Source: Panax quinquefolius | Lineage: Eukaryota; Streptophyta; Magnoliopsida; Apiales; Araliaceae | Assembly (NCBI GenBank): GCA_020205615.1 | Contig: JAINUW010000038.1 | Coordinates: forward strand, 40,155-104,154 | DNA: 64,000 bases | Direction: 5' to 3' | Shown here: piece by piece, positions 1-12,290 of the stretch | How positions within the stretch are numbered: position 1 is the first letter of the stretch | How the letters are laid out: the number at the start of each line of letters is the position of its first letter | Made by a program: the position numbers and the translations under genes | Notes under the pieces: generated by a model | Database searches by the model: none | What the model was told of the DNA's origin: nothing | Seen by the model: only the letters and a program-made list of their open reading frames with translations

Positions 1-635
1 TGACCAAACCTCTCCTTAGAGCGAGAACTTTTTTGAGACATTGCCAATAATGTTATCCAATAATATTATTAGGATAATATGAATTATTGCTCAGATAATG
101 GAAAATACTATGTAATGACAATTTATTGAAACAACGATAATATAAAATATCAATGTAGCAATTATTGAATCAATAAAATAAAATCTTTGAATAGTAATTA
201 TTTGTAACCATTATTGAGAAGTGTCTTCTTACGTAAGAATTAATAATTGGTGCAATCTGGTGTCTTCTTACCGTTCAACAACGACGTATTAGTGTGTTTT
301 AACCACCGGGTATTCCAACAAGATAAGCAGTAATAACTACGCCGTTATTTATAAACAACTTATATTTGTCGCTTTCTTCATCCAATCGCTTTCCTTTATG
401 GGGCCCAAAAAAGGCTGCGTTGCGTCGCATGCGAATATTCCCGACAAAGATCTGAATATTCCACGACCAAACGAATATTCCCAAACAATAATGAATATTT
501 TATAACCACTTGCTTATTTGAAATATTTAAGTATTTTACCCATAACTATCCACATTAATCAAATCAACCCTTACTATTTCAAAATAATAAATAGAGGAAA
601 ATAAATTTCATTTATTAATAATTTGGGGTCTTACA
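1..635 (-). mobile_element. 3' LTR of Gypsy element A, truncated by window start
   Basis: On the minus strand this LTR begins at 635 with TGTAAGACCCC and runs off the left edge of the window. It matches the first part of the solo LTR at 7534 and of both LTRs of element C. Three GAATATTC palindromes lie at 433, 454 and 473, and a TTACGTAA palindrome near 232. A purine-rich tract follows at 636-650 on the internal side, as expected for a polypurine tract before a 3' LTR. Because the far end is outside the window, the target duplication of element A cannot be checked. Confidence 0.85.
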
Positions 636-2133
636 ACCTCCCTCCTTATGAAATTTAAGTCTCTCGAAATTAACGTCACGATACTGGTGTTTCGAAAAGA
701 TGAGAATACCTCGCTTTCATTTCCGTTTCCAACTCCCAGGTCATTTCCTCAATAGCATGATTTCTCCACAAAACCTTAACTTGTGGTATAACCTCGGTAT
801 ATAGGACATGTTCTTTCCTCTACAAGATCTTGACAGGTACCTCCTCGTACGTTAAGTCTTCGGCTATCTCGTCCGGTTCTAACTCAATGACGTGGTTCGG
901 GTCGTCCACATATTTACATAACATCGATACGTAAAAAAATGTTATGAACACGCGTCATATTTGGCGGTAAAACGAGTCTATAGGCCACAGTTCCTATTCG
1001 ATCGAGAATTTCAAATGGATTAATAAATCGAAGGTTTGAGCTTTCCTCACCTCACCGATTCTCGCTTTTGAAATAACTTCTTGCACCTCCTTCTTCAAAT
1101 TCATCAGCTCCGGTGTGTAGCTTGAACATCTTTAACTTTATCGATTAAAGTCGATTATACTCGTATATCATCGCGTGGGTACCTAGAGTTTTCATCTCCA
1201 TCTCTATTATTTGTAAATTATACGAAATGAGTCTTTGACAATATCATACTCGTACTTGTATACGATCTTCTACTCAACACGTCAGCTACCACGTTCGCTT
1301 TTCCAGGATGGCATGGTCAGAACATGTCCTTGAAATGAGTCTCCTCTTGAGTTCTTCAAGCTCTTCCCACATTCCTTGCTCCATTCAAATTTTGTATCTC
1401 TACGAGTCAACTGCGTTAATGGAATAGCGATTCGAGAATATCCTTCAACGAATCTCCGATAATAACCAACTAAGCCTAGAAAGCTACGTATTTCGATTAC
1501 CGACTTAGGTTGTTCTCAACTGTGACTCATATCCCAACCTTGGATAACACGTTACAATGACACCTATCAGTTTAATATCGCACGAATATGGTGTCCCCTA
1601 CGGAGAGTCTGGCTTCGGTGCATTCCACAAAGGAAGTCACCAGATAAAGGCTCAGGTACCAAATTCTATAGTTGAATTTTTAACTCCTGAAGTTCAATAG
1701 GAGCCATTCGATATGAGATTTTAGAAATGAGTTTTATACCGGGTTCAAAGTCGATACAAAATTTAATATCAGGCTTTGGGAGTAAGCCAAGAAATTCTTC
1801 AGGAAATACGTCAGGAAAAATCAATAACAACAGGAATATTATTCAAATCTGACGTGTCTTTATTCAAATCCATAACATGGACTAAGAAAACTTGACATCC
1901 AGTAATAAACGAATGACTTCATGGCTTGATATGAAAATGTTTGACTACAATGGTTTGATTGCTTGAATTGAATAACAAAGTTGCTTAAGAATATGAAAAC
2001 TAACAACCTTACGTAAAGTAATCAATTTCGGCGTGATGAGTAATTAACCTTAAAATCACATCAAAAGCAAATATCTCTATAGAAATAAGGTTAACGGTAA
2101 TAATGATGGTGCCAACTGAATCAAGCAAGATTT

Positions 2134-2472
2134 CTAAACAACGGATGTAATGAAAGTTTCTCCTAACGGAGTCTCCATAAATAGGTCAAAGTCTAATTTC
2201 TCCGTAGTCAAGTTCAAACGTTGAGCGCAAGCAAGAGAGATAAATGAATGGGTAGCACCGGTATCAAGTAAGGTATAGACTTCGCAAGAATTTATAAATA
2301 ACTTACCCGTGATCACCTCGTTTGGGTTCCTCGCATTTTGACCGACCACAATAAACGCTCTTCCGGAATCGTTGACTTTGACTTTTCGGGACGATCTTTT
2401 TGAGTCACCATTCCATTGGATTTGGGTTTCGATACTGCGTATAATCTTGAGCGATATGTCCTCCTTTTCCAT
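2134..2472 (-). pseudogene. Aspartic protease fragment of Gypsy element A
   Basis: This is the longest clean coding fragment in element A, 112 codons. It contains the retropepsin-like active-site motif DTG followed by ATHSFIS, preceded by a hydrophobic strand, as in plant Gypsy proteases that release gag and pol products. Upstream on the minus strand are the zinc-knuckle remnant and gag; downstream the reading frame is lost. It is a relic of a retroelement polyprotein, not a host gene. Confidence 0.75.
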
Positions 2473-3702
2473 AATTATAGCATACCTTAAACTGCTAGGG
2501 GTTTCAATGATATGTCCCCTCTTTCCGCATTTGTAACATACGCAATAGATGGTCTTTCTCCTCCTTGGAACCGGTTACTCATGGCACCGACATCTTCACA
2601 TATGGTCGTTGTTGAATCTCCTCTTTAAAATCTCCTCCCACTCGCTTCTTCTATTTTCATGGCCATGATTACCACGAAGTAGTGGTTACCGCTTTGTCCG
2701 TATTCTTCTTTCTCCGTTGGTTATCGTTATTCGATGATCTGCTATCTTGGTATAATCCTCGGTTATGGTCCCTCGGTTGAACGTATTTTCGTTATCTTGC
2801 TTTCTAACAATTTGAGCCCCATTGTGACAACATCCGAAATAGAGAAAATTTATGAGAAATGAGATATCGACGATATCTGGGTTTCAAACCTCTCGAAACA
2901 CATCGCGTCATACGTTCCTCATTCTCCACCAAATGAGGTGCAAACACGGATAACTCCATGAACTTCGCCAGTCTTTGGGACACCGTCATGTTATTCTCGC
3001 TCGGCCTAATAAACTCCACTTCCTTCATATGACGAATACTTTCGTGGAAGTACTTGTCATTGAATCTGTATTTCAAACGTCTCCCATGACATCTTTGAGT
3101 GTAAATGGATGGGTACGCTTCATGATTCCCACCGAGAATCTGCCTCGCCACGGAATATAAAGGTGGCGAATGGAACCTTCTGTTCTCTCCGTGCATCCCA
3201 AGACATCGAATATCTTGGTAATTTGCTTGACCCATGTTTCCGCCATGATCGGATTGGCTTTCCTTAAATTCTGGTGGTCCCAACTCTTTGAATCGCTTGG
3301 TTGTGACAACCCGTGAATTGCTATCATTTCCTCCTGTATTTTGAACACGAGTCTCCTCGTTTGATTTTGCATGAACTCGCAAAAAGCTTCTAAACATCCC
3401 CTCGCTCATCATCCGCTTTCGGTGGTGTTGTTCATGGGAGGTACATTGCCGACTGTTGCACGTTCTCCTCGTTGGTGAGTACTGAGGCGTCTCCACGGTC
3501 TCATTTCCATTGTTAATATTCTCAATCGACATTCTCAAATCACCGTCATAAAACAAGGGTTAATTAAGGAAATCAATATATCACATAATATCCCTATATC
3601 TTGACCAACTAACAAATAAGCTTAGGTAGGACACATTAGCGAAGGATTTACCTCGTCTCTCCCTCCTAGTTCTATTCCCGATCTCCCGGAGATCATATCC
3701 TA

Positions 3703-3716
3703 AGCTCGATACCAAC
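3703..3716 (-). other. Primer-binding site of Gypsy element A
   Basis: Directly internal to the 5' LTR, the minus strand reads TTGGTATCGAGC. This resembles the common plant PBS for initiator methionine tRNA (TGGTATCAGAGC) with one base missing. Elements C, D and E have closely similar sites at the same place. Confidence 0.6.
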
Positions 3717-3717
3717 C

Positions 3718-4393
3718 TGTGACGCCCCAAAATAGGTCCATTCCATCCAACCCATTCCGAAGTCGCCAAATACATGGTACGTAAATGACTACAACTTTAT
3801 TATTACAACATATAAATGTGAGTTTAAATACGAGATATTGCCATCTGTATAATATCCACACGCAAATAAAATATAAAGCGTGAGTTGAAACAACAATAGT
3901 AATATAAAATATCAATGCAAAGAATTATTGAATCAATAAAATAAAATATGAATAGTAATTATCGTAATAATTATTGAGTAGTGGCCTTTACGTAAGAATC
4001 AATAATTGGTGAAATACCGTAATGTTCTTCGTTTCAACAACGCCAGATTAGTGTGTTTTAACCAACGGGTATTTCAACAAAAGATACTTATGAATAACTA
4101 CGCCGTTATTTATAAACAACTTATATTTGTCGTTTTCTTCATCCAATCGCTTTCCGTTATGGGGCCCACAAAAGATCGCTACTGCGTTGCATTTAATATT
4201 CCCCGACGATCACGAATATTCCACGACCAAATGAATATTCAAACAATAATGAATATTTTATAACCATTTGCTTATTCAAAATATTTGCGTATTTTACCCA
4301 TAACTATCCACATTAATCAAATCAACCCTTACTATTTCAAAATAATAAATAGAGGAAAATAAATTTCATTTATTAATAATTTGGGGTCTTACA
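3718..4393 (-). mobile_element. 5' LTR of Gypsy element A, internally deleted
   Basis: On the minus strand the LTR starts at 4393 (TGTAAGACCCC) and ends at 3718 (...GGCGTCACA). It holds only the first ~490 bp and last ~170 bp of the ~2.8-kb LTR seen in element C; the middle, including the TATA region and internal minisatellites, is missing. The deletion joint lies near 3885-3895. An element with this 5' LTR would lack its normal promoter. It is inserted in the gag region of element B, which resumes at 4394. Confidence 0.8.
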
Positions 4394-4895
4394 TTATCCA
4401 TGCTTCCGCCATAAGTGGTTTTGCCTCTCCCTTAAACTCCAGTGGTCCCAGCTCCTAAACTGCATTTTAATGTGACCGCTTAGAGAGTTTCTAGTGTTTC
4501 CACCTACATTTTGGACAAGAGCCGCTCTCTCGCTTTGTTGCATAATTGCATAAAGCCTCCGAACAATCAATCATTCATCATTTGGTCAATGTTGTTGTTT
4601 GCATGAGGATTGTCGCCTTCCTAATGCACACATCATCACGATTATTGATATGTGGTGAATCAACGGTGCTTTGTGCTCCATTGCTATTCTCAACATTCTC
4701 GGATGTCATTTTCGAGATCATCGCCACAAAACAAAAGGTTAATGGTCATGTAACATATTATCCCTATATTACGATCGACTAAATAAATAAAAAAAACTTT
4801 GGTAGGTCATACTAACAAGGAATTCCTGTCTCTCCCTCCTAGTTCTATTCTCACATCATAGCCAGGATCATATAACTGCTTTGATATACCAACCG
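4394..4895 (-). pseudogene. Gag 5' portion of Gypsy element B
   Basis: This fragment matches the gag start region of element D (about 54430-54938) on the same strand, including the cysteine-free N-terminal gag and the leader with a degenerate primer-binding site at about 4881-4894. It is cut at 4393 by the insertion of element A. The rest of B's internal domain would lie on the other side of A, outside the window. Several stops interrupt it. Confidence 0.65.
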
Positions 4896-6540
4896 TGACG
4901 CCCCAAAATTAGGTATACATCACCCATCTTGGGTCGCCGATACATGGTACAAAATTCAAATATAACTTACTAATACATTTGTACGTATGTACAATACGAC
5001 AAAACATAATCTGTGAGTTTGAATACAATTATTATCTACTAGAGATTATACAAACTCAAAAGGAGTCCTCATTTTAATTATTAACACACTATTTCACGAG
5101 AATAGTGAGGACTACTAATGCTTATCCTCCGACCGTCACTCCGCTCCCCAACTAGTCCTCGCTATGTTCTCATTTCAAGAAGAAAACATTAAAGGAAAGG
5201 TGAGCTCAACTAGCCAAAGAAGAAATATTATGACTAAGATAATGCGAGAATAAATTATCGTTAGCCTTCAACATGTGTTAAAGCTGTTAAAATATAACAA
5301 CATCAAGTTTAAGCTGCAATGAACAAGCAATCCATTAAAAGAGTCAGTAGAGAATAAAATCTACTATCTTTTATGATTTAAAAGGTTTTTCATGACTTTT
5401 ATTTGGGACTCACCTTAATAAATAATCCACATCATCGAATCACCCCTGCCTCTGACCAAGGATATTCTTTAGTATCACGACCACAAATTATCCATGCACT
5501 CTGACCCAAGGACATTCGTGTATTCATTAATGGTCATTATCATGCCAACAATCGTCCATCAATGCACTACTACGGCCAATGATAACTTTTACCACATCAT
5601 TTGTAACATTACTACCATGATTACAGAATAATTTACGTCATAATCATACCAAGTCCATCTATCTACCATGTGCCATAGATGACTTTTAACATAAAATAAA
5701 CATGAGGATGATGACAATGACATAAGAATTCAATAAAACAAGTTAAAGAATTAATTTATCCAGGAACTAATAATGTCCAATTTGTCAACATGATACTGCT
5801 TTGTAGAGTAAAATTCAAGAATGATCAGAAGAATATTTCCATGAAAAGATACTGGATGAAGCGCAATTATCAAGGATATTCTACTAATTTCATGGAGTAT
5901 AGAAGTCAAAACTTTAACCAACTAAGTATAATAAAGAATGGAATAACAAAAGAAATCACCATGCATGCGGTACTTGATGGACAAAGTTATTCCACAGAAT
6001 AATAATAACGGAACCAGTCGTGCAAAATTTGCACCGCGTGATTTCCAACAGAATAATAAAGAGAACCAGTCAGGTCAGGTAAAACACACAGACAGGATGT
6101 TCAACAGAATAATAGAAAGAATGTCACCAAGTATATAGGTAAAGCAAGATATAAAAGTTATTCCAACAGAATAATAAGCAATGGAATAACAACAGTTCTC
6201 TTCATGAATAAGAAAGAATAACACCCTTTACCGTAAAAGAAACTGAATATATGAAAAGAAGGTTAGCACACTTCTCTTCTTATTTCTCTCTATAACTTTC
6301 TCTCTCTAGAGTTCAGAGTATACTTGTAAGAAAATAATGAAGGAATGAGCTTCTATTTATAGAAAAATAGAATGCATAGTAACTAACTCTAACCGGTCCA
6401 AATCAATTTACTTTAACTGACGGTCCATATTTAAAGCAAAATCTTTTAAATAAAATATAATATATTCTATTTATATATATAATAATAATAATCACGTAAC
6501 TTCCTCGTGGTCGCCTCAAATTTCTTTTCCTCCCCACTTG

Positions 6541-6542
<2 letters not shown>

Positions 6543-6589
<47 letters not shown>
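6543..6589. repeat. (TA)n microsatellite
   Basis: A near-perfect TA run of about 47 bp lies within the element B LTR. A second TA run follows at about 6718-6768. Both are likely polymorphic in length. Confidence 0.9.
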
Positions 6590-6594
<5 letters not shown>

Positions 6595-6714
6595 AATTCC
6601 TTTCCGAGACTTGTTATATCTACAAAATGTTTTGTTTGAAAAGTTTGGCCACTAAGTCCAAATCTTTGAAAAATAATGCATCTGTAAAATCTCTGAAACC
6701 ACCACCAAACCACT

Positions 6715-6717
<3 letters not shown>

Positions 6718-6768
<51 letters not shown>
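6718..6768. repeat. (TA)n microsatellite
   Basis: An uninterrupted TA run of about 50 bp, the second of two within the element B LTR. Confidence 0.9.
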
Positions 6769-6769
<1 letters not shown>

Positions 6770-7252
6770 TTTATAACTTCCTACCAACTATTTTGAAAAA
6801 TGGGTAAATGGGGTCCAACTAACAAGTAAAATTGACAACAATTACTATAGCAATAATTGAACAAAGCTGAGTGACTTCTCCGTAAGCATCAATAATCAAT
6901 ACTGGTATGCTTTCTTTAATACACGCTAGATATTATTCTTGTACTTTTAAACCGGTGTTTCAACAGATTAACGGTAAAACTTCCGCCGTTATTTTCATAA
7001 AAGTATTTTTGTGCGTTTCTCAATCTGACAATAATTCTATTGTGGGTCCACCAATGATTGTGCCATTGTACGAATATTCCCTGCTAAAACGAATATTCCC
7101 CGACCAATCGAATATTATATAACAACTTGCGTACTTTGAAAAATTTATAAATATTACCCACAACTATAACATTATATCAAATTAATTCCATAATATTCAA
7201 AAATGATATTTATAGAAAATTCATTTTTATTTATAAAAGTTGGGGTCTTACA

Positions 7253-7268
7253 GAATATCATTACTAAA

Positions 7269-7319
<51 letters not shown>

Positions 7320-7533
7320 TCCGGTTCCTATTCGAACTTCCGGACTTTCTTAAAATGCGGAATTTTTTATTTTTATTTTTTTTGTTTTTTTTAAACAACT
7401 AATTTTTTTTTAATATTTTATGGAACTGGAATTTTTCCATAGTACAGTGTTTTGGGTGTGATTTGGATATATATAACAAAATGGGTCTGTTTTGACATTA
7501 TTTTAAGAGAGACGTAGACTTGTATGTGTATAT
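7253..7533. other. Short spacer between element B LTR and solo LTR
   Basis: This gene-free AT-rich stretch includes a (TA)n(GA)n compound microsatellite at about 7270-7318 and T-rich runs. It ends in TATAT (7529-7533), the left copy of the target-site duplication of the solo LTR that follows. Confidence 0.7.
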
Positions 7534-7668
7534 TGTAAGACCCCAACTTATTATTAATGAAATTTAATTTTCTCTATTTAATATTTTGAAATAGTAAGGG
7601 TTGATTTGATTAATGTGGATAGTTAGGGGTAAAATACGCAAATATTTCAAAATAAGCAAGTGGTTATA

Positions 7669-7734
7669 AAATATTCATTGTTGTAAAGGAATATTCATTT
7701 GGTCGTGGAATATTCGTACTATCGGGGAATATTC
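7669..7734 (+). promoter_or_regulatory. Periodic GAATATTC palindromes in LTR U3
   Basis: Perfect GAATATTC octamers start at 7689, 7708 and 7727, exactly 19 bp apart. A weaker AAATATTC at 7669 extends the series. GAATATTC has the form GAAnnTTC, two inverted heat-shock-element units. The same spaced series occurs in the LTRs of A, B and C. A regulatory role is inferred from this conservation and regular spacing. Confidence 0.5.
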
Positions 7735-8868
7735 GTAAGATAGCGCTTGACCATGTGTGGGCCCCATAACTGAAAGCGATTGGATGAAGAAAAGCGACAA
7801 ATATAAGTTGTTTAAAAATAGCGGCGTAGTTATTACCGAATTATCTTTGTTAAAATACAAATTGGTTAAAACACAAGAAGATACCAGTATTGCACCAATT
7901 ATTGATTCTTACGTAAGAAGGCACTACTCAATAATGGTTACGATGAATTCTTCGCTCAAGATTTTATTGAGTTAATAATTCTTTGCGTTGATATTTTATA
8001 TTCATTGTTGTTTCAATAATTGTCATTACACAAGATTTTTCATTATCGAAGCAATAATTCATATTATCCGAATAATATTATTAGATAACATTATTGGCAA
8101 TGTCTAGAAAGTTCTGTCTAAGGAGAGGTTTGGTCACCTAATTGCACGCCAAGAAGAGAGAAATTCTTATTGAAAGCCCCTCTTCCTTGAACCGCTCTGG
8201 TTGTCAATATTGTGATTCGTAATATTATTTGTGAATAATTAATTATTGATTCATATGATGAGAAAATATTGATTTTATGTGGATATAGATGGAGAAAAAT
8301 TTTAATGTGACAATTGTTGAAAATTGAAATTTTATCTTTTTTACGATAAAATAATTCATTTAAATATATTATTATATTTTAATAATATAATAATGGTGAT
8401 ATTTTTACAACGAATGTGGGATATATGAGTATACGAGGAGGAAGAGTATTTTTGTTGCAATAAATGTTTAAAACATGTTAAACATGTCGGTGGACCCCAT
8501 TTATTATTTGAAATTTGATTATACCTTTTGTAAAATCGTCTGTTTGTGGATTTTGGTCAATTTCTATTTGGAATTTGGAAAAACTTTCTTCGCAAAGTTG
8601 TAGAGAATTGAATTTCCTATAAAAGCTCGTGAGATTCGATTTTTTCTGATGAAAGGGCTATTTATTATGAATTATTGAAGTTTCAAGTCTCAAATAATTG
8701 ATTTTGGAAGTTTAAAATATTTAAAATTTGAAAAACGTTTTTCTTACTTTTTCTAGAAGGTGGCATGTGTTTGATGGATTGAAATCAGATTCTAGGCATG
8801 TGTAGGAAATTTATATAATTATATTATTAATTTATTAAATTTTACGCTTTTGTTCTAAAGCATTTTCC

Positions 8869-8877
8869 TATAAATAG
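8869..8877 (+). promoter_or_regulatory. TATA box of solo LTR
   Basis: CTATAAATA precedes a conserved stretch starting near 8900 that is also present after the TATA boxes of the C LTRs (33241 and 39130). It probably marks the U3/R boundary of this LTR family. Confidence 0.55.
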
Positions 8878-9154
8878 GGTGCTTAGGTTAGAATTGAAAA
8901 TCACACCGTAAAATCAAGTTTTCTCTCTATATTATCGGCGTATTCTTGTGAGTATTTTGAGTATACTTTGAGTATTGTTAGGCGGTCTGCAAGTTCCTTC
9001 AAAGACTATATCTTAGTATTCCAACTAGAAGTCTTAATCTTTCGAGGTAAGGGATGTTATTTTCTTCTCAAATGATATTATTTCTTCAATATCATTATCT
9101 TTGAAATATTGGTTGGAACTTTTTATCAAATTTGGAACTTTTTCATATCGGGGT

Positions 9155-11037
9155 TGAAAGTAATATGCACACAAGCCAATCATGTTTGATGATAAAGCAT
9201 ATACTTTATAACAATCTTATTCATTTATTAATAAAAAGTATTAATTTATTAAAGGCTTTTAATTATCTACATGATGCCGTTTTATAATATGTGATAAACC
9301 CATAGTTTTAAGCAATGCTTTTAGAATAATGATGATGATCATTCTAATGAGATCTAAATTCTTTGAAAGCTTAAAACTAAAATAGTTCCCAATCGTTGGA
9401 TTACTAAATTGGGGATTAGTGAATCCGGATAGATTGGTACCGCTGTTCTTGCTCATTGGATGAGGATGATTGATCTCATGATCATTTGTGTGGAGACACT
9501 AAAGCAAGTATGTATGTGTTTATTAGAGAATAAGTTCATTGAACGTGGCTCGCTAAGGAATACCTAATGGAGTTTTATTTGTCTCATGCTATCAGAATTC
9601 TGTAGTGATAGTAGTGCAAGTAATCCTTGGACTTGAGATCATCATAAGTATATCTTGTGTATGATGAGTTATACTTTGACTTATTCCTTAAGACCCTTAG
9701 GGTATATCAAAGGGTATGCTTGGGTATAATAAGTTGTATATGGAGATAATGTATGATCAATAAAGAATCTACCACTTCTAATAAAAGAAGAGAAATGTCT
9801 ATGTGATTCGATAAATGACAACCAGGTAGTCCTTGGTTAAGGCGTAATGAAATTAGAAAGGAGTTTCTAATTTGCATTATTTGTGTGTTGTGCATTTAAG
9901 GATCGAAATACATATAATTAAATAAAATAAGACTTGACAAAGTAATTCCATGTCTTATATTTAATTGGGACATTGTATGGTGGAAGGATTGAATTATGCG
10001 GTAACTATTTACTCAAAGGTTCTTTTATGATTAATGTTGAAATCTATATTATCTGGAAAGTCGTTGATCATTAGGAGGCTTATCCCTATTGTAAAATAAA
10101 TATTATTTATTTAAATAAATTAATTGTTTAATTTATTTATTTAAATAAGATTAGAATTGTTCTAATTGATTTATTCACAACCGGTTTAATATGGAGAACC
10201 TAAAGGGTCACACCATAAAAGGAAGAATAATTATTTAAGAAGTTAATGGCATAATCGTAATAATATGTTATGTATATTTAATTTAATCTATGGTGATAGA
10301 ATAAATTAAATAGCTTAATATTTATTATTTAATATTTTAGAAATATTAAATATAAATTAATAAGAGGAGTCTTATTAATATTATTACAATTATTATTATT
10401 TTAATTTCTAAAAGAGTTTAGGAATTAATTTAATATAAGTACTCTCATTTATTCCTAATAAGATTAGGAGGTTAAATTAATTAAAAGAGTTTAATTAATT
10501 ATCCCTAATAAGATTAGGGGAGCCTAATTAATTAAAAAATTTAATTAATTAAATAAAACCCAATTCCTTAATTGTTAAGATGGGTTTTACATCTATAAAT
10601 AAGAGGAGTCTTATTATGGGTGTATGGGTTGTTGACTTTTTCAACATACGTAATATTTCCAATAGTTGGGAGAGTACCCCTTTTCTATAGAGATAGGAAA
10701 AACTAGGGTTGAGCCAATAACACCCATCTTCTTGAATTTTCTTCTTCCTTGGTGGATCACCTCTAGAGGCCAAACATTTGGGTGGCTAACGTTGATCAAA
10801 GGAAGGAACCAAACCCGGTGGATTCAAGATTGAACGTGAAAGGATTTGGAGGTGAACTTGTACACGAGGAAGCTCGATCTTCAAGGGTATGATTTATTCT
10901 TTATCTTTTCGTTTAATTAATAATTGTGCATAAAAGGTGATGATCGGGTATATGGTTTGTAAATTTTAAACTCGATTTTACACGCTTCGCTTAATTTTTG
11001 CAATTTGATTGCGTTATAGAATATTACAAACCTAACA
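9155..11037 (+). mobile_element. Left LTR of Copia element
   Basis: This 1,883-bp LTR begins TGAAAG and ends CCTAACA. It pairs with the right LTR at 16550-18433 (1,884 bp), which is nearly identical apart from scattered small indels, implying fairly recent insertion. A TATA box (TATAAATA) is at 10594-10601. The 5-bp target duplication GGGGT lies at 9150-9154 and 18434-18438. Confidence 0.93.
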
Positions 11038-11038
11038 G

Positions 11039-11053
11039 TGGCATCAGAGCCAA
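11039..11053 (+). other. Copia primer-binding site
   Basis: TGGCATCAGAGCC begins one to two bases inside the left LTR. It is one base different from the usual plant Copia site TGGTATCAGAGCC, complementary to the 3' end of initiator methionine tRNA. Confidence 0.85.
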
Positions 11054-11639
11054 ACCTTTATGCGAATTATTAATTATTTTATTTGATATGTATATTGATA
11101 TGTGTTTAGAACAATTTAATTGGAAATAATTTTATTGTATAAAATTTATCAAACTCAATATAAAAAAAAAAAAAAAAAAAAATAAATTCGGCAGAAGCCT
11201 TTATATATGACACGTGAGCTGCTGTTTTGTGAATTATATATATGACACATGAGATTGATTTTTTTTTTTTTTTGAAAGTTGATTCGGCAGCACGGAATAA
11301 AAAAAATAAATAAATAAAATAAAAGCAACATGAGTTCCGCATATATTGCTGGCCACGTGCTGTTTTTGTTTTCCTTTTGTAAGCTTGGCATGGGTGTGCC
11401 GTTGATTGCTCTGAGCCCAAGTTGTTATAAATAAAAGCTTACAAGTTATTCATAAAAAAAAAAAAAAAAACATTAAAACCTTAAAAGACACAAAATCAAA
11501 TGGCACAACAAATGAGCTACGCTTTTCAAGAAAAAAAAAATTAGAAAGGAACGGTTATATATATATTTATTATATATAATAGTTATATAATGATTATTAT
11601 ATTATATATATATAATAGTTATATATATATATATATACT

Positions 11640-12290
11640 ATATATATATTCTTAATTATTTTATAATTAAAATAAAAGTTTATTTTAATTTTAAAATAAA
11701 AGTTTATTTTAATTTTAAAATAAAGATGTTATTTTAATTTTAAAATTAGAATTTCATGCTAACTAATTAGAGTTGGAATTGGATTCCATGCTAACTAATT
11801 GGAGTTGAAATTGAATTCTATTTTTCCTTAAATAAAGAAGTTTATTTAGATATGAAATAAGATTTCATATTATTCAAAATAAAGGAGTTTATTTGTGAAT
11901 AGGAAAAGAATCCTAATTTCCTTAAATAAAGGAGTTTATTTAGATATGAAATAAGATTTCATATTATTCAAAATAAAGGAGTTTATTTGTGAATAGGAAA
12001 GAATATCCTTGTTTCCTTAATAAAATTTTTTTTTTTACATTGAATTGGATTCCACAATTAATTAAAATAAAAGAGTTTTTTTAATTAAAGATTTTTTTAA
12101 TTACATGGAATTGGATTCCATAATTAATTAAAATAAAGGAGTTTATTTTGATTAAAGATTTTGATTAAAATAAAATAGTTTATTTTATTCAAAATTGGAT
12201 AAATTAAAATAAAATAGTTTTATTTTGATTTAAATTTGGATTTAAATAAAGGAGTTTATTTTTATTCAAAAATAGATTTTATACTAACTA
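11640..12290 (+). repeat. AT-rich tandem repeats in Copia leader
   Basis: The untranslated leader between the primer-binding site and gag carries many copies of an AAATAAAGGAGTTTATTT-like unit. Two ~92-bp units stand side by side at about 11827-12010, and shorter variants continue to 12290. Homopolymer A and T runs lie upstream (11161-11180, 11461-11470). No protein is encoded here. Confidence 0.65.

Larger units (their letters stand above)
636..3717 (-). pseudogene. Gypsy element A internal domain, non-autonomous (gag-protease kept, RT/integrase mostly lost)
   Basis: Read on the minus strand from 3717 down: a primer-binding site (3703-3716), degenerate gag (about 3556-2550), a zinc-knuckle remnant near 2540-2460, an aspartic-protease segment (2472-2134), a short RT N-terminal remnant, then an RNase H end fragment (about 1315-1265, reading like VVADVLSRR) and the C-terminal tail of pol to the polypurine tract at 636-650. 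The protease piece still shows LLDTGATHSF, with an intact DTG active site. The RT catalytic core and the integrase HHCC and DDE regions are absent. The total of 3,082 bp is far below the usual size of a Gypsy internal domain. The same deletion joints occur in element C (34835-37909). Many stops and frameshifts rule out a working polyprotein. Confidence 0.8.
4896..7252 (-). mobile_element. 5' LTR of Gypsy element B (D family)
   Basis: The LTR of about 2,357 bp begins on the minus strand at 7252 (TGTAAGACCCC) and ends at 4896 (...GGCGTCA). It is collinear with the LTRs of element D (47683-50159 and 54939-57405). A TATA-like box (TATAAATA on the minus strand) is at 6354-6361. GAATATT sites at 7072, 7091 and 7110 are spaced 19 bp apart. 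Two long TA microsatellites (about 6543-6589 and 6718-6768) interrupt the LTR and are absent from the D copies. Confidence 0.75.

Noticed and set aside
11106..11420. 104-codon minus-strand frame rich in Phe and Lys
   Set aside because: It is created by poly-A and poly-T runs in the Copia leader and crosses no conserved coding region.
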